Source: Actinopolyspora mortivallis DSM 44261
Lineage (GTDB): Bacteria; Actinomycetota; Actinomycetes; Mycobacteriales; Pseudonocardiaceae
Direction: 5' to 3'
Length of the DNA: 64,000 nt
NCBI RefSeq assembly: GCF_000384035.1
Contig: NZ_KB913024.1
Coordinates: forward strand, 501,317-565,316
The notes under the pieces are model-generated. The model was not told where the DNA came from and did not search any database. It was given only the letters and a program-made list of their open reading frames with translations. Made by a program: the position numbers and the translations under genes. Positions 34,417-45,612 of the stretch are shown one piece after another; the first letter of the stretch is position 1; each line of letters opens with the position of its first letter.

Positions 34417-35556
34417 ATGACCGACGGTTTCGCGACGCGCGCCATCCACGCAGGACAGCAGCCCGACAGCGCGACAGGGTCGGTGATTCCGCCGATCCAC
34501 GCGACCTCCACCTACGCCCAGGACGGGGTGGGGAACCAGCGTGCCGGCTACGAGTACTCCCGGACGGGAAACCCGACCCGCACGGCGCTGGAGGAGTGCC
34601 TGGCCGCCCTGGAGTCCGGCGCTTACGGGCTCGCGTTCTCCTCGGGGATGGCGGCCACCGACGCGTTGCTGCGTTGCCTGGTGCGGCCCGGCGATCACCT
34701 GATCATTCCCGACGACGCCTACGGCGGGACGTTCCGGCTGATCGACAAGGTGCTGACCGAGTGGGGAGTGGAGTACACCCCGGCCCCCGTCTCGGATCCG
34801 GACGCCATCCGGGCGGCCGTCCGCCCGAACACCAGGGTGCTGTGGGTCGAGAGCCCCACCAACCCGCTGTTGAACATCGCCGACCTCTCCGGTCTGGCCC
34901 AGCTCGCCGCCGAGACCTCCACCAGGTTGGTCGTGGACAACACCTTCGCCTCGTCGTACCTGCAACAACCGCTGACCCTGGGTGCCGACGTGGTGGTGCA
35001 CTCGACCACCAAGTACATGGGAGGACACTCCGATGTGGTCGGAGGGGCGGTGGTGACCTCCGACGAGCGGATCGCCACCGACGTGGCGTTCCTCCAGAAC
35101 ACCGCGGGTGCGGTTCCCGGCCCCTTCGACGCCTGGCTGACCCTGCGGGGGGTGAAGACGCTGGCGGCGCGGATGGAGCAGCACAGCGCCAACGCGGCCC
35201 GGATCGCGCAGGCGCTGCGGGAGCATCCGAAGGTGAGCAGGGTGTTCTACCCCGGCCTGCCCGACCATCCGGGTCACGAGATCGCCGCCGCGCAGATGCG
35301 TCGTTTCGGTGGCATCGTCTCGTTCCTCCACGCCGACGGGGAGGAGGCCGCCGTCGACGTGTGCGCGCGTACCCGGCTGTTCACCCTGGCCGAGTCCCTC
35401 GGTGGGGTGGAGTCGCTGATCGAGCACCCCGGCAGGATGACCCACGCCAGCGTCGCCGGTTCCCAGTTGCAGGTGCCCTCCGAGCTGGTGCGGGTGTCGG
35501 TGGGGATCGAGGACGTCGACGACCTGCTGGAGGACCTGTTCACGGCACTGGGGTGA
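34417..35556 (+). CDS. metB: Cystathionine gamma-synthase/lyase
   Basis: A 379-residue Cys/Met-metabolism PLP enzyme. The Schiff-base lysine is in DVVVHSTTKYMGGHSDVVGG, with YSRTGNPTR at the N-terminus and ESPTNPLL before it. With cbs nearby, it likely runs transsulfuration between homocysteine and cysteine; synthase versus lyase direction cannot be decided. The ATG at 34417 has no clear Shine-Dalgarno; TAGAGT nine bases upstream looks like a -10 element, so the mRNA may be leaderless. Confidence 0.9.
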   Translation: MTDGFATRAIHAGQQPDSATGSVIPPIHATSTYAQDGVGNQRAGYEYSRTGNPTRTALEECLAALESGAYGLAFSSGMAATDALLRCLVRPGDHLIIPDDAYGGTFRLIDKVLTEWGVEYTPAPVSDPDAIRAAVRPNTRVLWVESPTNPLLNIADLSGLAQLAAETSTRLVVDNTFASSYLQQPLTLGADVVVHSTTKYMGGHSDVVGGAVVTSDERIATDVAFLQNTAGAVPGPFDAWLTLRGVKTLAARMEQHSANAARIAQALREHPKVSRVFYPGLPDHPGHEIAAAQMRRFGGIVSFLHADGEEAAVDVCARTRLFTLAESLGGVESLIEHPGRMTHASVAGSQLQVPSELVRVSVGIEDVDDLLEDLFTALG

Positions 35557-35640
35557 CCGTTCCGGACGAGGACGTCCCGGAAGGACTCGGACAGGGTCCG
35601 GGACCGCCGCCTCCGGTCGACCGGGCGGCCCCGGACACCG

Positions 35641-35659
35641 GATCCGGCGCGAAGCCGGA

Positions 35660-35661
<2 letters not shown>
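35641..35661. terminator. Hairpin between metB and hppD
   Basis: GATCCGGC (35641-35648), loop GCGAA and GCCGGATC (35654-35661) form a perfect 8-bp stem that overlaps the hppD stop codon. It can serve both convergent genes. Confidence 0.6.
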
Positions 35662-36895
<1,234 letters not shown>

Positions 36896-36930
36896 TCACC
36901 TCAGCGTGCGAGCACGGGGCATCCTGTGCA

Positions 36931-36950
36931 ACAGGCGGTTTCACCGCTGT
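36931..36950. promoter_or_regulatory. Candidate Lrp operator between hppD and its divergent regulator
   Basis: ACAGGCGGT-TTC-ACCGCTGT is palindromic except for one extra G. It lies in the 164-base divergent gap, 66 bases from the hppD start, where an AsnC/Lrp protein would be expected to bind. No experimental support. Confidence 0.4.
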
Positions 36951-37029
36951 ACAAAATGCTCAACTCGTGCTCTGCTTGCCCGGGAGTGACTGTTCATCCT
37001 GTATCGCCGGCGAGTGTGGGGAGTGTGTC

Positions 37030-37521
37030 ATGTCAGCCACGGCGGGTGAGCAAGCTCTGGACGAGCTGGACGCCAGGCTGTTGCTTCTGCTGTCCGACGA
37101 GCCCCGGCTGGGGGTGTTGGAGTGCTCGCGCCGGTTGGGGGTGGCGCGCGGGACGGTCCAGGCGCGTATGGACCGCATGACGCGTCGGGGGATACTGCGC
37201 GGTTTCCCCCCGGAGTTGGACCTGGCTGCCGTCGGCTACGGACTGACCGCCTTCGCGGTGTTGGAGATCGCCCAGGGGCGGCGTGCCTCGGTCGCCGAGC
37301 AGCTGTCCGCCATCGACGAGGTCTGCGAGGTGCACGCCACCACCGGGCAGGGCGATTTGTTCGTGCGCATGGTGGCGCGCTCCAACGACGACCTACAGCG
37401 CGTCATAGACCGCGTGGTGGCCGTGGAGGGAGTGCGCCGCACCTCCACGGCCATAGCGCTGTCCACGCCGGTGCCACCCAGGGTGCGCCCGTTGCTGGAA
37501 CGCATGGCCCAGGGTCAGTGA
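37030..37521 (+). CDS. Lrp/AsnC-family regulator
   Basis: The 163-residue protein has an N-terminal HTH (LDARLLLLLSDEPRLGVLE; RRLGVARGTVQARMDRM) and a C-terminal RAM ligand domain (VHATTGQGDLFVRMVARSND). It is divergent from hppD and likely senses an aromatic amino acid or intermediate to control tyrosine catabolism; the ligand is inferred. The ATG at 37030 follows GGGGAGTGTGTC. An upstream GTG/TTG-containing extension was not used. Confidence 0.87.
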   Translation: MSATAGEQALDELDARLLLLLSDEPRLGVLECSRRLGVARGTVQARMDRMTRRGILRGFPPELDLAAVGYGLTAFAVLEIAQGRRASVAEQLSAIDEVCEVHATTGQGDLFVRMVARSNDDLQRVIDRVVAVEGVRRTSTAIALSTPVPPRVRPLLERMAQGQ

Positions 37522-37541
37522 CCCGCCTCGTCGGGCCGCCC

Positions 37542-37570
37542 TCCGGGGTTGTTCGCCGAACAACCCCGGA
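37542..37570 (+). terminator. Terminator after the Lrp-family gene
   Basis: TCCGGGGTTGTTCG (37542-37555) pairs perfectly with CGAACAACCCCGGA (37557-37570). The tip opens into a small loop. Confidence 0.8.
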
Positions 37571-37744
37571 CGGCCCTGTCGGAAACGCCGCGACGGGATC
37601 GGCAACCGCCACGTCGTCCCTCCGGGGAGGGAACACGTGCGGACGCGCGCGGAAAGCCGCCCGAACACACGAGTGCCCGTGGTCAACCGCGTTCCTGGGT
37701 CGGTCGTACGGAAAAGGAGCCCGGACCACCGGGCGAGAGCGGCC

Positions 37745-38233
37745 TCAGCCCTGGAACGGCTCGGCCTTGATCAGGGTCACCTGCATCATGCCGCCGTTGG
37801 GCAGCTCGTACTCACGAACCTCGCCCTCGCGGGCGTCCAGCAGGGCCTGTCCGAGGGGAGAGCTCGGCGAGTAGACCTCCAGGTCTCCGTGTGCCCCCTC
37901 CTCGCGGTTGGCGAGCAGGAACTTCTCCTCCTCGTTCTCGCCCTCGAAACGGACGGTCAGCACCGAGCCGGGGCGGGCCACGCCCGATTCGGTCGGCACA
38001 TCACCGACCTTGGCGTTGCGCAGCAGTTCCTGTAGCTGGCGGATGCGTCCTTCCAGCTGCCCCTGCTCCTCACGGGCGGCGTGGTAGCCGCCGTTCTCCT
38101 TCAGGTCGCCCTCTTCACGAGCTTCGTTGATCTTCGCGGCGATCGCCGGGCGCTCGGCCACGAGCTCGTCCAGCTCCTTCTTGAGCCGGTCGTAAGCGTC
38201 TTGGGTAAGCCAGGTCGCCTGGGTATCGCTCAC
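37745..38233 (-). CDS. greA: Transcription elongation factor GreA
   Basis: This 162-residue protein has an N-terminal coiled coil with the acidic tip [20 protein letters not shown] and a C-terminal FKBP-like domain ([20 protein letters not shown]). It rescues backtracked RNA polymerase by stimulating transcript cleavage. The GTG at 38233 has GAGGAG eight bases upstream; a GTG at 38239 is too close to it. Same neighbourhood as Rv1080c. Confidence 0.94.
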   Translation of the reverse strand: MSDTQATWLTQDAYDRLKKELDELVAERPAIAAKINEAREEGDLKENGGYHAAREEQGQLEGRIRQLQELLRNAKVGDVPTESGVARPGSVLTVRFEGENEEEKFLLANREEGAHGDLEVYSPSSPLGQALLDAREGEVREYELPNGGMMQVTLIKAEPFQG

Positions 38234-38411
38234 GGTCACCACTCCTCGTCGACTGCGGCTCCGCGCTCCGCGGGCCGATATCCTCCGCACCCCGAAGAGC
38301 TCGGAATGGAAAAACACGGCCCGTGCGGGGCCGTGCTGGTAGCGACAATAACACGAGACGGGGCGGGCTGTGGGAGATTTCGTCAGTCCGACAGGCGCGG
38401 GAAGGTCAACT

Positions 38412-38858
38412 TCACCCGGATGGCCGCCCCCGCGACTCCAAATAGCTCGGGATCTCGTAGGAGCAACCGAAGACCTCACCGGTGACCGGGGGAGCCGAGG
38501 TGGTCAGTTCGGTCCGATGGTAGGTGGTGGGCTGGCCCGGTGGTATGTAGACCTCGCCACGTCCGACCTCGCGCCCGGAGCGGGCCCGGGCGCGCACCAC
38601 GCACTCCGCCGCCTTGGCCGGATCGTCCCTGCGCACCTCCAGAGTGATCCGTACCGAGTCCTGGCCGACCTCGAAGGAGGAGGCCTTGCCCTGGATGGGG
38701 GCGCTGCCGAGGTTCCGGTAGGCGATCACCGCGACCAGCACTCCCGCGAGCAGTACCAGCCCGGCCGACAACCGGACGGGCCAGCGCCGCTGAGCGCCGC
38801 CTCGGGAACCGTACCGGCCCTCGGGGGCTCTTCTGATCGTTTCGGGGGAATTCGTCAC
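38412..38858 (-). CDS. DUF4307 single-pass membrane protein
   Basis: The 148-residue protein has one membrane helix ([20 protein letters not shown], residues about 29-48) and an outer immunoglobulin-like domain with two Cys ([22 protein letters not shown]). It matches the Rv1081c position between greA and mca. Function unknown. GTG at 38858 is the likely start. Confidence 0.82.
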   Translation of the reverse strand: MTNSPETIRRAPEGRYGSRGGAQRRWPVRLSAGLVLLAGVLVAVIAYRNLGSAPIQGKASSFEVGQDSVRITLEVRRDDPAKAAECVVRARARSGREVGRGEVYIPPGQPTTYHRTELTTSAPPVTGEVFGCSYEIPSYLESRGRPSG

Positions 38859-39041
38859 GGCCTCTCGCCTCCCGACGTCCTGACGGATCGCCCGGTGATC
38901 CCCGGACCTGCCTCCCGAGGGCTGCGTCGTTCGGGAACAATGGAGGAACACCTGCGGTTGAGTATCCCTGGGGTGTACCGCCCGTACTCGGTGGGGGCGG
39001 TACAGGTGTCGACGTCCACCAGACGGAAGGATTCCGGAGCC

Positions 39042-39926
39042 ATGGCGGAGAAGCTTCGCCTGATGACCGTGCACGCTCATCCGGACGACGAGTCCAGCAA
39101 AGGGGCGGCCAGCACGGCGCGCTATGTCGCGGAGGGAAACGACGTGATGGTCGTCACCTGCACCGGAGGTGAGGCCGGCAGCATTCTGAACCCGGCCATG
39201 GACCGGCCGGGGGTGAGCGAGAACATGCCCGAGGTCCGGCGTGAGGAGATGGCCCGCGCGGCCGAGATCCTCGGGGTCCAGCACCGTTGGCTGGGTTTCG
39301 TGGACTCGGGTCTTCCCGAGGGCGACCCTCCGCCGCCGCTGCCGGAGGGGTGCTTCGCCCGGCAGCCGATCGAGGTGCCCACCGCGGAGCTGGTGCGGGT
39401 GATGCGGGAGTTCCGCCCGCACGTGGTGGTCACCTACGACGAGAACGGGGGCTATCCGCATCCGGACCACGTGCGGTGCCACGAGATCTCCATGGCCGCC
39501 TTCGACGCTTCCGGCGACCCCGACCGCTTCCCGGAGCAGGGGCAGCCGTGGCAGCCGCTGAAGCTGTACTATTGCCACGGTTTCTCCCGCAAGCGTATGC
39601 AGCTGTTCCACGACGCCCTGCTGGAGCGGGGACTGGAGTCCCCCTACGGGGAGTGGCTGAGAAAGTGGGACGAGTCACAACGTCCCGATCCGTACGAGCG
39701 GGTGACCACGCAGGTGGAGTGCGCGGACTACTTCGAGGTCCGTGACGAGGCGCTGCGGGCCCATGCGACGCAGATCGACCCGAACAGTCGCTGGTTCGCG
39801 GTGCCGTTGGACATCCAGCGTGCCGTCTGGCCCACGGAGGACTACGAGCTGGTGCGGTCGCTGGTGGACACGACGTTGCCGGAGGACGACCTGTTCTCCG
39901 GAGTGCAGGAGCGAGTGCACGCATGA
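39042..39926 (+). CDS. mca: Mycothiol S-conjugate amidase
   Basis: The 294-residue LmbE-fold zinc hydrolase has [14 protein letters not shown] near the start and [10 protein letters not shown] near residue 145, which hold the zinc ligands. It cleaves mycothiol conjugates into mercapturic acids for export, a detoxification route restricted to actinomycetes. The ATG at 39042 follows CCGGAGCC. It overlaps the next gene by four bases. Confidence 0.93.
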   Translation: MAEKLRLMTVHAHPDDESSKGAASTARYVAEGNDVMVVTCTGGEAGSILNPAMDRPGVSENMPEVRREEMARAAEILGVQHRWLGFVDSGLPEGDPPPPLPEGCFARQPIEVPTAELVRVMREFRPHVVVTYDENGGYPHPDHVRCHEISMAAFDASGDPDRFPEQGQPWQPLKLYYCHGFSRKRMQLFHDALLERGLESPYGEWLRKWDESQRPDPYERVTTQVECADYFEVRDEALRAHATQIDPNSRWFAVPLDIQRAVWPTEDYELVRSLVDTTLPEDDLFSGVQERVHA

Positions 39927-40300
39927 CGCTGTTTGGCTACCCGGCGGTGCTCGCGGGGGAGGTTCCGGTGGTCTCCGTGCTGGCCCAGGACTCCGGCCCC
40001 GGCGTGCAGAGTGAGGGCACCGGCAAGGCGACTCCGCTGGCGCTGTTCGTGATCCTGCTGCTGCTGATCGCCGTGGTGTTGTTGGGGCGTTCGTTGAGCC
40101 GCAGGATCGGCGGGCTGGGACAGCGTTTCGACGAGGAGCGCGCCGAGCGGGCGGCCCCGAAGCGCGTCCGACGTGCCGAGGCCGCCCGGGCGGCCTCGGC
40201 GGAGGCGGCGAGCACCGAGGGCGACGGCTCTCCCTCGGGGCAGAGCGCCGGTGGCGAGCAGCGGGACGATCCCGGGGACGGGGTCGAGACGGGCCGGTGA
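39923..40300 (+). CDS. Small single-pass membrane protein (Rv1083 position)
   Basis: The 125-residue protein has a central membrane helix ([20 protein letters not shown]) followed by a basic, then Ser/Glu-rich cytoplasmic tail. It is translationally coupled to mca through ATGA, as in mycobacteria. Function unknown. Confidence 0.78.
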   Translation: MTLFGYPAVLAGEVPVVSVLAQDSGPGVQSEGTGKATPLALFVILLLLIAVVLLGRSLSRRIGGLGQRFDEERAERAAPKRVRRAEAARAASAEAASTEGDGSPSGQSAGGEQRDDPGDGVETGR

Positions 40301-40333
40301 ACGGGTGGCGGGCGTGCGCGGTACGTCGTTTCG

Positions 40334-41629
40334 TCACTCGGCAGGGGCGAGTTCCTCCGAGTGGGGGTGCCTCTGGTAACGCTGCCACGCCGCCACCGAC
40401 TCCGTGGTGCACTCCGGGTAGCGCACCGCGCTCAACCAGCCCCCGAAGACGCATCCCGTGTCCAGGCACAGGGTTCGGTTCACCCATTCGAGCGAGGACA
40501 CGGGAGTGTGTCCGTACAGCACGACGGCCCGCCCCCGATAGTCCCGTGCCCACGGGTGGCGCACCGGCAGCCCGGCCTCGTCCCTCTCCCCGGTGGGGGC
40601 TCCGTACAGCGCGAAGGAACGCACCCGCCCGGAGTCCCTGCCGTGGTAGTGCCGCGGAAGACCCGCGTGGGCCACGACCAGGTCACCCCCGGCCAGCACG
40701 TAGTGATGGGGCAGACCGGAGCAGAACTCCAGCACGCGGTGTTCGAACTCCTCCCCCCACGCGGAGAGCTCCTCCAGCGTCCGGGCCAGCCCGCCCGAGG
40801 GACGACCGCGTCCCCGCAGCGCCCTGACCAGTTTGTGCTCGTGGTTTCCCGGGACGGCCAGCGCGTTCCCGGACTCGACCATCCCCATGGCCAGACGGAG
40901 TGACCCCGCGCTGTCCGGCCCCCGGTCCACCAGGTCCCCGAGCAGCACGGCCCGCCGCCCCTCGGGGTGGTCGGCGTCGACGGCTCGTCCGGACCCGTCG
41001 TGGTGGAGTCGGTAGCCCAGCCGCCGCAGCAGTTCCTCCCACTCCCGACGGCAGCCGTGCACGTCCCCGATCACGTCGAAGGGGCCGTGGTCGTGCGCCC
41101 GGTCCACGGGTAGCCCGTGTGGCCGGACCGTCGCGGAGTCCACCTCCCCGGCGCCGCGCAGCACGTGGACCCGGCGGAACCGTTCGTTCTCCACTTTCCC
41201 CAGTGCCCTGTGCAGTTCCGCGTGCTGCTGGCGTGTCACCGCCGGATCCGGTTTGTCCTGCCTGCCCGCGTTGCGGGCCACGCACTCCTCGGCGGGGACG
41301 TCGAGAACCACGGCCGTGGCGGGCAGGTCGTGCTGTTTGGCCAGCCGCAACAGGCCCTGTCTGTCGTGCTCCCGCACGTTGGTGGCGTCGACCACGGTGA
41401 GCCGTTTGTTCCTCAGCCGGACGTCGACGAGGTGGTGCAGTACCGCGAACGCGTCACCGGTGGCCCGCTGGTCCGCCGGGTCGTCGGAGACCAGCGCGCG
41501 GCAGTGGTCGCTGGAGACCACCTGGGTGGGGGCGAAGTTCCGGGCGGCGAGGGTGGACTTGCCCGCCCCGGAGGGGCCGATGAGCATCACCAGGCCGGGG
41601 GAGGGCAGGTCGAGGGGCCGGTCGTTCAT
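40334..41629 (-). CDS. Polynucleotide kinase-phosphatase, two-domain form without ligase
   Basis: Residues 1-165 form a P-loop kinase (MLIGPSGAGKST; DATNVREHDR). Residues about 180-431 form a calcineurin-like phosphatase (DVIGDVHGC, LLGDLVDRGPDS, GNHEHK, AHAGLP, GHTPV). This is the kinase-phosphatase part of bacterial Pnkp, which repairs RNA 5'-OH and 2',3'-phosphate ends. Full Pnkp has a C-terminal ligase of about 350 residues and is encoded beside the methyltransferase Hen1; neither is present. ATG 41629 was chosen because upstream sequence is Arg/Gly-rich and non-conserved. It interrupts the conserved block between Rv1083 and Rv1084 homologues. Confidence 0.82.
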   Translation of the reverse strand: MNDRPLDLPSPGLVMLIGPSGAGKSTLAARNFAPTQVVSSDHCRALVSDDPADQRATGDAFAVLHHLVDVRLRNKRLTVVDATNVREHDRQGLLRLAKQHDLPATAVVLDVPAEECVARNAGRQDKPDPAVTRQQHAELHRALGKVENERFRRVHVLRGAGEVDSATVRPHGLPVDRAHDHGPFDVIGDVHGCRREWEELLRRLGYRLHHDGSGRAVDADHPEGRRAVLLGDLVDRGPDSAGSLRLAMGMVESGNALAVPGNHEHKLVRALRGRGRPSGGLARTLEELSAWGEEFEHRVLEFCSGLPHHYVLAGGDLVVAHAGLPRHYHGRDSGRVRSFALYGAPTGERDEAGLPVRHPWARDYRGRAVVLYGHTPVSSLEWVNRTLCLDTGCVFGGWLSAVRYPECTTESVAAWQRYQRHPHSEELAPAE

Positions 41630-42279
41630 CGCGGCTTCCGCTCCGCGGCGAGGGAACGCGCCCGACCGGGACGGCATCCGCGAGGGCCGTACTTCCGGGA
41701 CACACTCGGGTTCATGGTCACCAGGATGCCCGCCCACGGGGCCGCCACGCACGCGGGCTCCGCGCGGATCCCGAAGCCGCCCGGTCACGGACACACCCGG
41801 GACACCCCCGTGGAACGCCCGCCACCGGGATGACACGATTCCCGACAAAAGTCGTGAATCCGATTTTTCGTGTTGGTCCGACTGTGTCTCGGATGTCTCC
41901 TTTCCGAGGATGGGAAACGGAAGAAATCAGAGTGTTGCGCGGGGGATAATTTTTCTCGTACGTCGGGGAAAATCGGGTTGACGACGGGTCGGGATTCGGC
42001 AGCGCCCGTCTCGGGGTGTCCGAAACGGGGATGTTTTTCCTGTTCGAAGCGGGGACAGTGGCCGGAAAGGCGATGCTCCTGGGGTGTTCACTTTCCGTGT
42101 CCGAGCGCGCTCGTTGTGTTTTACGTCATTTTTGGAATTGTTGTGTGAACCGTCCGGATTTGCGAGAGTGCTTTCCGTCGAGGTCCTGGGGATGGACAGG
42201 CCGGTCACGAAGTCGGATGACGTGGATCCGCACGTCCTCCTCCGGTCGTCGAACATCCGTTTCGGAATCGGAGGAACTG
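41630..42279. other. Divergent intergenic region
   Basis: About 650 bases without a supported gene between the Pnkp-like and MFS genes. Positions 41840-42170 are clearly less GC-rich than the surroundings, with GGGGATAATTTTTCTC (41942-41957) as a possible -10 element. The upstream extension of the MFS frame lacks conservation and was not used. Confidence 0.5.
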
Positions 42280-43509
42280 TTGCCGAACACCGCCACGAGC
42301 ACGGCCGAGCCGCCGGTCACCTCCGAGGAACGGCAGGTGTTGTGGCGTGGCGCGTTGGCCCTGGCCGCGGCGATGGGGGTCGGACGTTTCGCCTACACAC
42401 CGATCCTGCCGCTGATGGAGCGACAGGCAGGGCTGGGTGCCGACACCGGCGCGCAGATCGCCACCGCCAACTATGTGGGCTACCTCGTGGGAGCGCTGCT
42501 GCTCAGCTTCCGTTCCTCCCTGACCGTGTCCCGCGCGTTCACCCGGGGTTGGTTCGTCGTGCTGGTCGGCACGACCGCCCTGATGCCCCTGACCACCAGC
42601 CCGCCGGTGTGGATGCTTCTGCGGCTGCTGACCGGGGTGGCCAGCGCGGTGATCTTCATCGTGTCGGCGCAGGCGGTGCTGCGGACCCTGCGGAGTAACC
42701 CGCATCTGTCCGGTTGGGCCTACGGTGGCGTCGGGCTGGGGATCGCCGTTTCCGGAGCCACGGTGCTGCTGCTGGGCACGACCGCCTCCTGGTCGATCTC
42801 CTGGTGGCTGTGCGCCGCCCTGGCCCTGCTGCTCGGTTTTCCCGTGTGGACGTTGCTGGACCGCGCGGCGTCGCCGCGGGAGCGGACCGGCCGGGAGGGA
42901 ACCGGCGGTGAGGGCCGTGGAAGGGCGTTCGGGCTGCTGCTGGTCGGCTACTTCCTGGAGGGCGTCGGCTACATCATCGCGGCGACGTTCCTGGTGGCGG
43001 CCCTCAGCGGTGCCGAGCTGGCCTGGTTGGGGAACGGGGCCTGGGTACTGGTCGGTCTGGCCGCCGTGCCCTCCTGCGTGCTGTGGGCGCGTTTCTCGCG
43101 GGGAACCGCCGCGCCGAGCCTGCTGGTGGCGGCGCTGCTGCTGCAGGCCGTCGCCGTGGCCCTGCCGGGACTGACGAGCGCACCGACGTTGGTGGCCGTC
43201 TCGGCCGTGGCCTTCGGGGGCACCTTCATGGGGATCACGACGCTGGCACTGGCCAGCGGAGCGCAACTCGGCGTCCCCGGATCCGCCGCGGCACTGACCG
43301 CGGCCTACGGCCTCGGCCAGATCGTGGGGCCGCTGGTGGTGCAGCCGACCCTCGGGGCGGGATACCAGCCCGCACTGCTCGTCGGCGGGGCCGTGCTGCT
43401 GGTCGGTGCGGTGACGATGCTGCTGCTGCGTCTGACGGCGTGGCCCGAGCCGACCTCCTCACACACCGCGCGGACCGCCGACGGAGAGTCCCGGAACAAC
43501 ACCTCCTGA
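42280..43509 (+). CDS. MFS transporter, YbfB/YjiJ family
   Basis: The 409-residue protein has twelve predicted membrane helices and the YbfB start AAAMGVGRFAYTPILPLMER. A charged loop (SPRERTGREGTGGEGRGRAF) separates the halves. The TTG at 42280 has GGAGGAACT just upstream. The substrate is unknown; the gene leads a run of four same-strand genes and may import or export the compound they act on. Confidence 0.82.
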   Translation: MPNTATSTAEPPVTSEERQVLWRGALALAAAMGVGRFAYTPILPLMERQAGLGADTGAQIATANYVGYLVGALLLSFRSSLTVSRAFTRGWFVVLVGTTALMPLTTSPPVWMLLRLLTGVASAVIFIVSAQAVLRTLRSNPHLSGWAYGGVGLGIAVSGATVLLLGTTASWSISWWLCAALALLLGFPVWTLLDRAASPRERTGREGTGGEGRGRAFGLLLVGYFLEGVGYIIAATFLVAALSGAELAWLGNGAWVLVGLAAVPSCVLWARFSRGTAAPSLLVAALLLQAVAVALPGLTSAPTLVAVSAVAFGGTFMGITTLALASGAQLGVPGSAAALTAAYGLGQIVGPLVVQPTLGAGYQPALLVGGAVLLVGAVTMLLLRLTAWPEPTSSHTARTADGESRNNTS

Positions 43510-43640
43510 CCCCGAAGACCACCAACCCCCGAACCCACACCACACGTCGACGAACCAACGACGCGTGTCGAACGTGTCGTGCCCGAGAAGAACCCGTTCA
43601 CACGACCGATCGCACTGCCCACCCTGCGAGGGAGACAAGC

Positions 43641-45593
43641 GTGGTCAAGGACATCGACATCGCCATCGTCGGCCTCGGACCCCGAGGACTGTCCGTGTTG
43701 GAGAGAATCGTCGAGAACTCCCGCCTCCGGCCGAACCGGCGGGTCGCGGTGCACGCGATCGACTCCGCCTCCCCCGGAGCGGGCGCGGTCTGGCGTCCGA
43801 GCCAGTCCCGCCACCTGCTGATGAACACCGTCGCCTCCCAGGTCACCCTGTTCACCGACCCCAGCGTGCGGTGCGCCGGTCCCATCGTCGACGGGCCGAG
43901 CCTGTACGAGTGGATCCGACAGGGCGGAGCCGAGGAGATCGACGACACCGAACTCCGCTCGGAGGCCCGCTCGCTCGCCGCCGACGAGTACCCCAGCCGC
44001 GCGCTGTACGGCAGGTATCTGCACTGGGTGTTGGACCACATCCGGTCCCACCTGCCGGAGCACGTCGAGCTGCACGTCCACACCGACCGGGTCCAGGCCG
44101 TCACCGTCGTGGAGTCCGGACGCTATGCGGTGGTGCTGTCCCACCACCACAGGGCGATCAACGTGGACAGGGTCGTGCTCGCCCTCGGACACCTGCCCGC
44201 CGGTCTGGGGGAGCGGGAACGACGGCTGCGGGCGTTCGCGACCACCCACGGCCTGCACTACCTTCCCCCGGCCAACCCGGCCGACGTGTCCCTCGACGAC
44301 GTGACCGGTGAGCACACCGTGCTGGTGAACGGTCTCGGGCTGAACTTCTTCGACTACCTGTGCCTGCTGACCAGCGCCCGCGGGGGACGTTTCGTGGAGA
44401 CCGAGCGCGGGCTGACGTACCACCCCTCCGGGGCCGAGCCCAGGATCGTCGCCGGTTCCCGGCGCGGAGTGCCGTACCACGCCCGGGGGGCGAACCAGAA
44501 GGGCGTGACCGGACGGCACACACCCCGCTTCCTCGATCCCGACACCATCGAACGGCTGCGGACGCGGGCGCGGCGAAGCGGCGGACTCGACTTCCACGAG
44601 GACGTCTGGCCGCTGATCACCAACGAGGTCGCCTACGTCTACTACGGAGCCCTGGCGCGGCAGCGTGTCTCCGGCAACGAGCACGAGTCGTTCGTCGCCG
44701 AGCTGGAGACCGTCCTCCGGGCTCGCCCGGACCGATTACGCCCGCTGTTACGGGCGCACGGAATCGAGGCCGACGAGGAATGGGACTGGAACCGTATCGC
44801 GCGGCCGACCGGCGACCGCGAGTTCGCCTCGCCCGCCGAGTTCACCGACTGGCTGCTGGACTACCTGCGCCAGGACCTGCGCAACGCCTACGGCGGCAAT
44901 GTGGACAATCCGCTCAAGGCCGCCCTGGACGCCATGCGCGACCTGCGTAACGAGGTTCGCCAGGTCGTCGACCACGGTCAGGTGGCGGCGGCCTCCTACC
45001 GCGAGCACGTCTCGCGGTTCTACACCCCGCTCAACGCTTTCGTCTCCATCGGACCGCCACCACGCCGGATCGCGGAACTGATCGCGCTCATCGAGGCGGG
45101 CGTGGTGACCATCGCCGGACCCGGTTTCACGGCGACGAGCGACCCGCGCGGCTGCTTCACCGGCGGCTCACCGTCGGTGGCCGGAGCCGAGTACACCGGC
45201 GAGGTCCTCGTCGACGCCCGGCTTCCGGATCCGGGTGTGGTGGGCTCCGACGACCTGCTCGTGCGCCATCTGCTGGCCACGGGAACGGGCCGCAGGCACA
45301 CGTTGAGCACGGGCGGGACCGAGCACGTCACGGGGGCTCTGGAGGTCACCGACCGCCCCTACCGGCTGGTGGACGTCTCCGGGCGGGCCAATCCCGGGAT
45401 ACACGCCTTCGGCGTTCCCACCGAGGGGGTGCACTGGGCCACCGCCGCGGGCGTCCGCCCCGGCCTGGACTCGGTGACCCTCGGTGACGCCGACTCGATC
45501 GCCCGTTCCGTGCTCGGACTCGACGAGTCCCCGGACGAGCACGACACCAGGGCACCGGGCGACCAACCCCGTCCGGTGCTCGCCGCCGACTGA
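43641..45593 (+). CDS. FAD/NAD(P)-binding protein
   Basis: The 650-residue flavoprotein has an N-terminal dinucleotide motif (IAIVGLGPRGLSVLERIV) of the FAD_NAD_binding_9 type and a C-terminal GIHAFGVPTEGVHWATAAG segment that closes the FAD site. Such proteins are predicted monooxygenases or dehydrogenases, and no substrate is known. GTG 43641 follows GAGGGAG. It holds two TTA codons (44736 and 44748), rare in this DNA, so translation may depend on the UUA-reading tRNA. Confidence 0.8.
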   Translation: MVKDIDIAIVGLGPRGLSVLERIVENSRLRPNRRVAVHAIDSASPGAGAVWRPSQSRHLLMNTVASQVTLFTDPSVRCAGPIVDGPSLYEWIRQGGAEEIDDTELRSEARSLAADEYPSRALYGRYLHWVLDHIRSHLPEHVELHVHTDRVQAVTVVESGRYAVVLSHHHRAINVDRVVLALGHLPAGLGERERRLRAFATTHGLHYLPPANPADVSLDDVTGEHTVLVNGLGLNFFDYLCLLTSARGGRFVETERGLTYHPSGAEPRIVAGSRRGVPYHARGANQKGVTGRHTPRFLDPDTIERLRTRARRSGGLDFHEDVWPLITNEVAYVYYGALARQRVSGNEHESFVAELETVLRARPDRLRPLLRAHGIEADEEWDWNRIARPTGDREFASPAEFTDWLLDYLRQDLRNAYGGNVDNPLKAALDAMRDLRNEVRQVVDHGQVAAASYREHVSRFYTPLNAFVSIGPPPRRIAELIALIEAGVVTIAGPGFTATSDPRGCFTGGSPSVAGAEYTGEVLVDARLPDPGVVGSDDLLVRHLLATGTGRRHTLSTGGTEHVTGALEVTDRPYRLVDVSGRANPGIHAFGVPTEGVHWATAAGVRPGLDSVTLGDADSIARSVLGLDESPDEHDTRAPGDQPRPVLAAD

Positions 45594-45612
45594 CCGAGAG
45601 GGAGGAACAGCG

